DNA of 20,138 nucleotides from a virus. The notes beneath the pieces are model-generated. The model did no database searches, was not told the DNA's origin, and saw nothing but the letters and a program-made list of their open reading frames with translations. Of the stretch, positions 15,908-20,138 are shown in pieces (positions within the stretch are counted from its first letter, which is position 1; the number at the start of each line of letters is the position of its first letter). The DNA is taken from IMG/VR virus record IMGVR_UViG_3300042881_005502, positions 1-20,138 of that record. One strand, given 5' to 3'. Both the position numbers and the translations under genes were made by a program.

Positions 15908-16459
15908 TTAGCTCTCGATTTCGACGCGAATGATCTGATCCGTCGTGCTGAGAGTCGTGTCGACAATGGCATTGAAATCAATGTCCATCGTCGAGATGGC
16001 TTCACGCATGAACGGGAAGTTCAGAGCGGTCGAGAATGCCTTGAAGAGGTGAACGATCACCTTCTTGTCGGGGTCATCCGTTCGGGCATGCACGAACTTG
16101 ACATACATAGCCGATGGCTTGTCGTCGTATTCCGTCGTGAAGACGTTGTGCGTACCGGTAATTCCGTTCGTGCCGGTTGAGAGCGTCGTCTTGGCCGCAG
16201 TAAAGAAGCGGGCAAGGTTCTCGAAGTTAATCTCAACTGAACGAGCCGAAGCCGTGACGTTGCCGCCGTAGTAACCGCGGGCGATCACGAAGTTTGACTG
16301 GCCGCGGAACTCTGCTTCCTGGAACTCGACACGGAACTCAACGTCGCCACCGACTTCGCCGATGGTGTAGAGCGTCGTGTAAGTTGCAGGGAGATCAGCG
16401 GGATTGGCCCCAGCGACCCAAGGCGCAACCGAAAGTGTGCCTGATCCTAGTGTCAGCAT
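15908..16459 (-). CDS. Major tail protein (tail tube subunit)
   Basis: This 183-residue beta-rich protein (TYTTLYTIGEVGGDVEFRVE, ARSVEINFENLARFF, IRVEIES) has the size and strand pattern of siphophage tube subunits. The GEVGGDVEFRVEFQEAEF stretch is like the early strand and long loop of such proteins. It lies between the tail terminator gene and the chaperone frameshift pair, the standard place. GAGGAG lies about 9 nt before the ATG. A strong terminator directly follows the gene, fitting a protein needed in hundreds of copies. Subunits stack as hexameric rings around the tape measure. I rely on gene order and fold-like features more than on a specific sequence signature. Confidence 0.85.
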   Translation of the reverse strand: MLTLGSGTLSVAPWVAGANPADLPATYTTLYTIGEVGGDVEFRVEFQEAEFRGQSNFVIARGYYGGNVTASARSVEINFENLARFFTAAKTTLSTGTNGITGTHNVFTTEYDDKPSAMYVKFVHARTDDPDKKVIVHLFKAFSTALNFPFMREAISTMDIDFNAIVDTTLSTTDQIIRVEIES

Positions 16460-16472
16460 GCTGTTTTACTCC

Positions 16473-16868
16473 TCATATAACTATCATGTTGTACCGAAGG
16501 CGCCTTCGATACTCCAATGTCGCTTCATCATACTCATCTCGCTCAGCGACTTTTTTGACGAGATGGACCTTAATCCCCGATCCGGCAAAGCTCTTGATGT
16601 TGAGCAGGGTATCGATTCGGTTAGAAATATTTCCAAGCTCAGTTGCTCCGGCGGTCGAAACCACCATCACCTCTACGCTCGGCTTGTTAATCCTAAAGCC
16701 GACTTCGGTTTCCCCGCCCTCAACCGAGATCTTCACGGCTGGCAAGGCAGTTCGAACTGTTGCGGTGATCGGGTATATCTTCTTATCGCCGCCTGTTCCG
16801 CCCAGCAAAGACTGCAAAGTTTCGTCGTTGCCAAGCTTGCTAAACAGCGTTTCATAGATTCCGTTCAC
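16473..16868 (-). CDS. Tail terminator / tail completion protein
   Basis: This 131-residue protein begins MNGIYETLFSKLGNDETLQS, has a middle LPAVKISVEGGETEVGF and ends RRRLRYNMIVI. The pattern of an N-terminal helix, short-range strands and a helix with NRIDTLL matches the tail terminator family that caps the finished tail tube and joins it to the head. It directly precedes the major tail gene (13 nt). The start is a GTG at 16868 with no Shine-Dalgarno; a -10 element lies 7 nt upstream, so the mRNA probably begins at the start codon. Without a homology search the family call rests on position, size and pattern. Confidence 0.75.
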   Translation of the reverse strand: MNGIYETLFSKLGNDETLQSLLGGTGGDKKIYPITATVRTALPAVKISVEGGETEVGFRINKPSVEVMVVSTAGATELGNISNRIDTLLNIKSFAGSGIKVHLVKKVAERDEYDEATLEYRRRLRYNMIVI

Positions 16869-16873
16869 AAAGA

Positions 16874-16889
16874 AGATAGTACGCTATCT
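16874..16889. promoter_or_regulatory. 16-bp palindrome over the tail-module -10 element
   Basis: AGATAGTACGCTATCT has two 6-bp arms around TACG and covers the -10 hexamer (16876-16881). A repressor or activator bound here would block or control start of the tail transcript. The gene for a helix-turn-helix protein ends only 27 nt away. Confidence 0.45.
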
Positions 16890-16903
16890 GACACTTTTCT
16901 CAA
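16876..16903 (-). promoter_or_regulatory. Promoter of the tail module, predicted leaderless
   Basis: TTGAGA (16898-16903) and TACTAT (16876-16881) are 16 nt apart on the minus strand. The -10 ends 7 nt before the GTG at 16868, so RNA synthesis should begin at or next to the start codon. Absence of a ribosome site fits. Confidence 0.55.
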
Positions 16904-16915
16904 GTATGACTGCTT

Positions 16916-17371
16916 CTACGGCAGTTCAGGCACCCCTTGGTGGTCTTCTTCGTCCCACCCCATGGTGATTGATTTCGGATGTAGCGGAAGCGGGCTAAAC
17001 GGTCGCAATGGGCAATCGCTAATCCTGCAGAATCTGTCCCCGAGCGCGCATCCTCCGCACATCTTGTCGATGACCTTTTGTCTTGCGTGCATTCCCGCCG
17101 CAATAGACCCGTCCTTTGGGGCAACGGTGCTGCTCATGTAGTCAGCGCCGTCTTCAATCTCTATTCCAGCGGCCTTGATTGCTTTTACGGGGATTTTCCT
17201 TGTCCCTGCAGCCCAGTGGGCAATCGAAGACTCGCTGTATCCAATGATCTTCGACCACTTCTTGGCAAACTCCGTTAACGTTAAACCTTCCGACTCCCTC
17301 TCGAGCTTCATCTGAAAATCGAGAATCGGTCCACCTGGTGCAAGAAACTTCCAAAACTGGGAATCCTTCAT
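16916..17371 (-). CDS. Helix-turn-helix protein with C-terminal CPLxPF Cys cluster
   Basis: This 151-residue protein has an HTH-like segment at about 30-68: LTLTEFAKKWSKIIGYSESS, then IAHWAAGTRKIPVKAI, as in Xre/Cro-type DNA-binding domains. Residues 105-120 form C-x2-C-x6-C-x4-C followed by PLRPF. This is a variant of the CPLxPFR motif seen at the end of many phage proteins, likely a metal site. I chose the ATG at 17371 because AGAAAGGAG lies just upstream; an in-frame start at 17461 exists but overlaps the HNH gene. It may regulate the late genes: the palindrome over the tail promoter lies just downstream. That target is inference. Confidence 0.7.
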   Translation of the reverse strand: MKDSQFWKFLAPGGPILDFQMKLERESEGLTLTEFAKKWSKIIGYSESSIAHWAAGTRKIPVKAIKAAGIEIEDGADYMSSTVAPKDGSIAAGMHARQKVIDKMCGGCALGDRFCRISDCPLRPFSPLPLHPKSITMGWDEEDHQGVPELP

Positions 17372-17394
17372 ATGTGCTCCTTTCTGGAGCGATT

Positions 17395-17859
17395 CTACGA
17401 GGTTCCTCTTGTGGTTGTCAAATTTACGACCGGGTCCATCCTGCCGCCGTAATATTTGCAAGTCCTACATTCCCTGTCACCATTCTTGCGCCAGTAGGTA
17501 TTTTCCCATGAGTATTCATGGCCATGCTTGCAGTGGGTGTTTCTAAGCTTCCCAGCGTCGCCACGACGCGTGTTCATTCTTGGGGTCACAACCTCAAGGT
17601 GCTCAAGGTTGACGCACTTTCTATTTCGGCAAAGGTGGTCGATCTGAAGGCCGCTTGGCACTCCGCCGTTCTTGTGCTCGTAGTGCCATTTGTGGGCATT
17701 GATCTTGCGGCCCTTGTCGTCCTTGAAGGCTCCGTATCCGGAGGGATCAAGCGCGCCAGTCCACTCTAGGCAGCCTGAATCAACCTTGTTCACATACCTC
17801 ATGAATCTTACATAAGGATCTGTCTTAGGTCTTCCGCGCTTTACTTCTTTCTCTTCCAT
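17395..17859 (-). CDS. HNH endonuclease (homing-type)
   Basis: This 154-residue protein carries a clear HNH core: LQIDHLCRNRKCVNLEHLEV with Asp74-His75, Asn84 and His87 as the expected metal and catalytic residues, and MNTRRG after it. Before the core is CLEWTGALDPSGYGAF and a W-H-Y helix, as in HNH_3-like phage enzymes. After it, C-x3-H (110-114) and C-x2-C (131-134) form a zinc ribbon (CKHGHEYSWENTYWR...CRTC). Such free-standing nucleases nick or cut DNA and spread themselves between phages; some help packaging. It stands between the membrane-gene operon and the HTH gene, with its own leaderless-looking promoter, which suggests independent insertion. Confidence 0.9.
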   Translation of the reverse strand: MEEKEVKRGRPKTDPYVRFMRYVNKVDSGCLEWTGALDPSGYGAFKDDKGRKINAHKWHYEHKNGGVPSGLQIDHLCRNRKCVNLEHLEVVTPRMNTRRGDAGKLRNTHCKHGHEYSWENTYWRKNGDRECRTCKYYGGRMDPVVNLTTTRGTS

Positions 17860-17871
17860 GATGACATCATA
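17858..17871 (-). promoter_or_regulatory. Leaderless-type -10 and palindrome at the HNH start codon
   Basis: TATGAT (17866-17871) ends 6 nt before the ATG at 17859, and no ribosome site is obvious, so the mRNA probably starts at the ATG. ATGATGTCATCAT (17858-17870) is a perfect odd palindrome spanning from the -10 to the start codon. No good -35 is present. Confidence 0.45.
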
Positions 17872-17907
17872 TCACCACAGTCAAGTATTTTTGTTCTACA
17901 ACGAGAA

Positions 17908-18111
17908 CTATCCCCTAAGTCGGAGCGGCATCGTGACCAGCCAGATCAGCGTTAGCCAACCAAGAACACTGCCAACGAAGTTTCTTGTCTCGCCATCCGG
18001 AAGGACAATCCAACCAATGAGAAGGCCAAAGATTGTCCAGGACTGGCTTACAAGATCATTTGCAACCGCAATAAGATTATCCTTGTTCAAGAAGCTAAAG
18101 ATATTACGCAT
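17908..18111 (-). CDS. Small membrane protein, last gene of the exported/membrane operon
   Basis: This 67-residue protein has a polar N-terminus ([20 protein letters not shown]), then two hydrophobic segments: [15 protein letters not shown] (about 24-38) and [20 protein letters not shown] (about 44-63), ending with basic LRLRG. Two membrane helices joined by a short DGETR turn are the likely topology. The gene overlaps the preceding PT-rich gene by 8 nt, with GGGGGAGAA before its ATG, so the two are translated together. It could be a second holin, an accessory lysis protein, or a membrane partner of the exported protein. No family is recognised. Confidence 0.75.
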   Translation of the reverse strand: MRNIFSFLNKDNLIAVANDLVSQSWTIFGLLIGWIVLPDGETRNFVGSVLGWLTLIWLVTMPLRLRG

Positions 18112-19342
18112 TATTGATTCTCCCCCGTGGGCCTCTAGTAGCGGAAGACGCAGCGGCCACGGCTGACTGCGCTACCTGGGTGATGACCACCGCAGCAACA
18201 ATTGTCGGAGCAGCCTCTTTTCGCTCCGATTCACTAATATCTTTTCCTAGGTTTGCGACTGGCGCAAGCGCTGCTCCAACTGCCTCCCCAACTGCTTCCG
18301 CAGCAGCTCCAACTGCCTCGCTAACGGCTTCTGCAGCAGCTCCAACAGCTTCGCCAACAGCCTCTGCGGCCTCACCAACTGCGCCAGCTACATCTGGCAG
18401 AGCGGGCTGTGTTGGCTCAGGAGAAGGAACAGGAGAGGGATCAGGAGAAGGGGCCACTGATGGCGAAGGGGCGGACGACGGCTCGGTCGACGGTTCGGGT
18501 GAGGAAGTCGGCTCTGGGGTTGGCTCATTTGTTGCCTCCGGGCTTGGAGTCGGCACAATGGTCGGCTCTGGTGTTGGGGTTGATACTGGGTACGGTGGCG
18601 GCTCGGTCGGATCTGGGCTTGGCGTTGGAAGAGGAGTTGGGGATGGCTCTACAGAAGGCTCTGGCGTGGGCGTAGGAGCCACGGTAGGGCTCGGAGTTGG
18701 TGGCTCTGGGGTGGGAGAAGGGGTTGGCTCCGGAGTTGGCTCTGGGGTCGGTTCTGGGGTTGGCGTAGGTGTCGGCTCTGGCGTGGGCTCAGGCGTTGGC
18801 TCTGTGGTCGGAGTAGGGGTTGGCTCTGGGGTTGGCGACGGTGTTGGCTCTGGGGCAGGAGGTCCAACAACCCAAGAAGTGTTAGTGATTGTTAATGTTC
18901 CAGAACCACAGCAGGAATCAAGTGAGAGGACGCGAAACCCAAAGGCGCCGCCAGCGGTTACATACACCTCAATTGTTCCGCTTGCAGATCGTGTGTTATT
19001 TGCAAGATCGGTCCAGAGATCGGAAAGCAAAACCTGCGGTCGATCAAAGTACGCGTTATCAGTCGTTATAAAGGACCATGAGAAAGATACAGTCTCGCCA
19101 AGAGATGAGTTTGTTGTGATTCCAGTTACGGTGTTCGCCCACGGCTGTCCCGGCAGCACGTTGTTGCTGCCATCAATGACAATTGTTCCCTCGGTAAGAG
19201 TTATGACTCCGTTTGCGTCGACCTGTTGATCCCACTGATCGGTATCGTCAAGGGCGTACACGGGCGAGGTTAAATAGCCAAAGGTTAGGGCGCTTACAAT
19301 CAGCCAGATGATTGCAGCAGCTACAAACTGCTTCTGGGTCAT
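18104..19342 (-). CDS. Exported Pro-Thr-Glu-repeat protein with Ala-rich helical repeats
   Basis: This 412-residue protein is unrecognised as a family. Residues 1-30 are a signal peptide (basic start, hydrophobic core [20 protein letters not shown] cleavage site). Residues about 31-157 are beta-rich, with a Cys pair ([14 protein letters not shown]). About 160-312 is a PTPEP/PSPEP linker like wall-spanning segments of surface proteins. About 320-357 is a tandem 11-residue repeat ([11 protein letters not shown]). The end holds a hydrophobic stretch ([20 protein letters not shown]) and basic GPRGRINNA. This suits a globular head displayed outside, a stalk through the wall and a membrane anchor, but the C-terminal helix is weakly hydrophobic. 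The start overlaps the upstream stop (ATGA). Possible roles are blocking superinfection, altering the cell surface or assisting lysis; all are inference. Confidence 0.85.
   Translation of the reverse strand: MTQKQFVAAAIIWLIVSALTFGYLTSPVYALDDTDQWDQQVDANGVITLTEGTIVIDGSNNVLPGQPWANTVTGITTNSSLGETVSFSWSFITTDNAYFDRPQVLLSDLWTDLANNTRSASGTIEVYVTAGGAFGFRVLSLDSCCGSGTLTITNTSWVVGPPAPEPTPSPTPEPTPTPTTEPTPEPTPEPTPTPTPEPTPEPTPEPTPSPTPEPPTPSPTVAPTPTPEPSVEPSPTPLPTPSPDPTEPPPYPVSTPTPEPTIVPTPSPEATNEPTPEPTSSPEPSTEPSSAPSPSVAPSPDPSPVPSPEPTQPALPDVAGAVGEAAEAVGEAVGAAAEAVSEAVGAAAEAVGEAVGAALAPVANLGKDISESERKEAAPTIVAAVVITQVAQSAVAAASSATRGPRGRINNA
18272..18378 (-). repeat. Tandem 33-bp repeats coding 11-residue Ala-rich units
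   Basis: Three near-identical units encode [11 protein letters not shown] (one with S for G), followed by a degenerate fourth ([11 protein letters not shown]). The 11-residue period with Glu at fixed positions predicts an amphipathic or coiled helix. Synonymous differences between copies show they are not very recent duplications. Confidence 0.8.
18412..18862 (-). repeat. Low-complexity PTPEP/PSPEP coding repeat
   Basis: About 150 residues of alternating Pro with Thr, Ser and Glu, encoded by imperfect 6- to 15-bp units. It forms an extended, rigid, acidic linker. The strand asymmetry produces a long meaningless open frame on the opposite strand. Confidence 0.9.
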
Positions 19343-19524
19343 TTTCCCTGCCCGGAAAGCCAGGCCATAACCCCACTGATACCAGTGAGCCCAAGAATTC
19401 CAATAACAAACTTTGCAAGGCGGAATGCGCCGCGTGTTTCGGCCATCTCTACGCGCATAGCGGAAAGTTCTTCTTCAATCTTGTCAAGGCGGTCAATAAT
19501 TTGCTGAACGTTGTTCGCAGTCAC
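19339..19524 (-). CDS. Coiled-coil plus single-TM protein (XhlA-like layout)
   Basis: This 61-residue protein has an N-terminal heptad region ([20 protein letters not shown]) followed by a hydrophobic helix ([20 protein letters not shown]) and a short basic end. This is the layout of XhlA-type hemolysin/holin-accessory proteins in phages, where the coil sits in the cytoplasm and the helix in the membrane. The start is GTG at 19524 with GAGGTG upstream; the only nearby ATG is followed by an immediate stop. It is the first gene after the promoter at 19563-19591 and overlaps the exported-protein gene by ATGA. Role in lysis or in anchoring a complex is inferred, not shown. Confidence 0.75.
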   Translation of the reverse strand: MTANNVQQIIDRLDKIEEELSAMRVEMAETRGAFRLAKFVIGILGLTGISGVMAWLSGQGK

Positions 19525-19562
19525 ATCGGCACCTCATACTGTGGGGATGCATTGATCTTCGC

Positions 19563-19591
19563 ACTATATTATGTGCTCACTGCAAGCGCAA
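19563..19591 (-). promoter_or_regulatory. Promoter of the exported/membrane operon
   Basis: TTGCGC (19586-19591) and TATAGT (19563-19568) are 17 nt apart on the minus strand. Start near 19556 gives a leader of about 32 nt with GAGGTG before the GTG at 19524. The -10 is strong; GCAC/GTGC arms flank it (19561-19576). Confidence 0.6.
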
Positions 19592-19596
19592 GTAAT

Positions 19597-19767
19597 TTAC
19601 CCTCTACGCGCCCAGCCTTCGCCCTTGTAAAAAACATTTGCAGAAGAAAAAACCATGCTCATTTCTTTCCCGCACGGTTTATGTATCTTCTTACTATCAT
19701 CTGACATCGGGTGTATAAGCTCAACCTTCTTGTTGCACTTATCGCAGAAATATTCGTATACTGGCAT
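19597..19767 (-). CDS. FmdB-like small zinc-ribbon protein
   Basis: This 56-residue protein starts MPVYEYFCDKCNKKVELIHP, the diagnostic start of the FmdB family (MPxYEYxCxxC), and later has MVFSSANVFYKGEGWA, matching the family's VFS..FFKGxG region. Cys8 and Cys11 form the first zinc pair. The second pair, usually CPxCG, is HKPCG here, so His31 and Cys34 would complete a CCHC site. FmdB-type proteins are small putative regulators; their biochemical role in phages is unknown. GGGGGG lies about 7 nt before the ATG. The upstream partial gene ends 25 nt away, so both may share a transcript; the operon promoter to its left starts afresh. Confidence 0.85.
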   Translation of the reverse strand: MPVYEYFCDKCNKKVELIHPMSDDSKKIHKPCGKEMSMVFSSANVFYKGEGWARRG

Positions 19768-19792
19768 ATTAATACCCCCCGAATAATTGAGA

Positions 19793-20138
19793 CTATTTTC
19801 CTAGATTGGCATATTGCCCAGGAAAATCAAATGCGGTTTTACCTGTCTTAAAGCTTACACCACTATACTTTGAAAAGGCAGAGATCTTGGCTTGGTTTTC
19901 TGGATTATTGAGATAAGACTCAAAAGATGAGGTTATGGCGGCCCTCCAGGCAACTGCAGCTTTTTCTATTTGATCAGAATCTAACTCTGGCCATTTTTCT
20001 GGATTTCTTAGTGTCTCCTCATCCTCCTCCCCCGATAAGGTGTAACCGGCATGAAACGCGGAGGACATTATGAGATTTCCCAACCCAGACCGAAACCCTC
20101 GCCCAGTGTTTGTCTCATCAATCTGATAATAGTGATAA
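19793..20138 (-). CDS. Unrecognised protein, C-terminal 114 residues (cut by right edge)
   Basis: The frame is open from the right edge to the stop at 19793. It begins YHYYQIDETNTGRGFRSG, continues LGNLIMSSAFHAGYTLSGEE, then an acidic segment and helices (SDQIEKAAVAWRAAITSSFE), ending TAFDFPGQYANLGK. A possible TTG or ATG start near 20068-20083 is inside the frame, but the upstream residues look like normal protein, so I read this as the end of a larger gene. No family is recognised; it lies upstream of the FmdB-like gene on the same strand. No signal peptide, membrane helix or metal motif is visible in this part. Confidence 0.6.
   Translation of the reverse strand, partial: YHYYQIDETNTGRGFRSGLGNLIMSSAFHAGYTLSGEEDEETLRNPEKWPELDSDQIEKAAVAWRAAITSSFESYLNNPENQAKISAFSKYSGVSFKTGKTAFDFPGQYANLGK

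Noticed and set aside
16404-17141. 245-codon open frame on the plus strand
   Set aside because: It spans antisense of three well-supported minus-strand genes and the promoter between them, and has no recognisable protein features.
17372-17461. 30-codon N-terminal extension of the HTH protein
   Set aside because: It overlaps the HNH gene and the ATG at 17371 has AGAAAGGAG just upstream.
17893-17908. Dyad GTTCTACAACGAGAAC as terminator or SOS box
   Set aside because: On the transcribed strand it is followed by A residues, not U, and the half-site order is opposite to the actinobacterial SOS box GAAC-N4-GTTC.
18412-18862. CRISPR-like periodic repeats
   Set aside because: Units are short, irregular and in frame within a coding gene, with no constant repeat and spacer pattern.
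18114-19229. 371-codon open frame on the plus strand, Gly/Val/Ser-rich
   Set aside because: It is the antisense of the PTPEP and Ala-rich repeats; repeat codons read backwards give GSGVGVG without stops. No ribosome site or plus-strand neighbours.
1-20138. tRNA, rRNA, integrase, transposase or attachment site
   Set aside because: I looked in the intergenic gaps and saw no cloverleaf, no GTTCGA-type arm with acceptor stem, and no recombinase motifs; the gaps are all under about 140 nt.

Overview
This window looks like the late region of a tailed phage (Caudoviricetes, siphovirus type) or a closely related prophage. The host is probably an actinobacterium, perhaps a freshwater one. Every gene I can support lies on the minus strand, so biological order runs from the right edge to the left. 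The phage call is firm: it rests on the ordered run tail terminator, major tail protein, frameshifted tail assembly chaperones, 2,856-residue tape measure, tail hub/fibre with an S74-type chaperone, endolysin, holin. The actinobacterial host is inferred from weaker signs: leaderless-looking TANNNT promoters placed 6-7 nt before start codons, a GGGAAAA slippery site as in many actinophages, a mycobacteriophage-like holin layout, an FmdB zinc ribbon, and phage proteins with CPLxPF and C-x-C ends.

Right part (about 16.9-20.1 kb). The right edge cuts an unrecognised gene. Next comes a 56-residue FmdB-like zinc ribbon. A good promoter (TTGCGC-N17-TATAGT) then precedes three overlapping genes for membrane or exported proteins: a coiled-coil plus one-TM protein, a 412-residue exported protein with a long Pro-Thr-Glu linker and 11-residue Ala-rich repeats, and a small membrane protein. 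After them come an HNH endonuclease with a probable leaderless promoter and a helix-turn-helix protein ending in a Cys cluster. Head-completion genes, which usually lie here, are absent.

Central part (1.7-16.9 kb). The tail module starts at a GTG codon 7 nt downstream of a -10 element that sits inside a palindrome. The major tail gene is followed by a strong terminator and a candidate new promoter. Then come the two tail assembly chaperones joined by a -1 frameshift, the tape measure (start one base after the preceding stop) and the hub/fibre gene (start one base after the tape-measure stop). The tape measure has an unusual basic N-terminal extension of about 1,230 residues. The hub/fibre protein combines baseplate, carbohydrate-binding-like, FN3, three E1_FCCH-like and fibre segments, and ends in an intramolecular chaperone with its Ser-Lys dyad.

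Left part (1-1.7 kb). A C39-like cysteine peptidase (probable endolysin) and a holin form the lysis pair. A Lys/Ala/Pro-rich 41-residue peptide with its own candidate promoter follows, and a GC-rich hairpin ends this unit. A separate promoter then drives a small HTH protein and a GTG-started gene that leaves the window. No tRNA, CRISPR array, transposase or gene-free stretch above 300 bases was seen. The lead most worth following is the exported/membrane operon at 17.9-19.5 kb, which no standard phage module explains.
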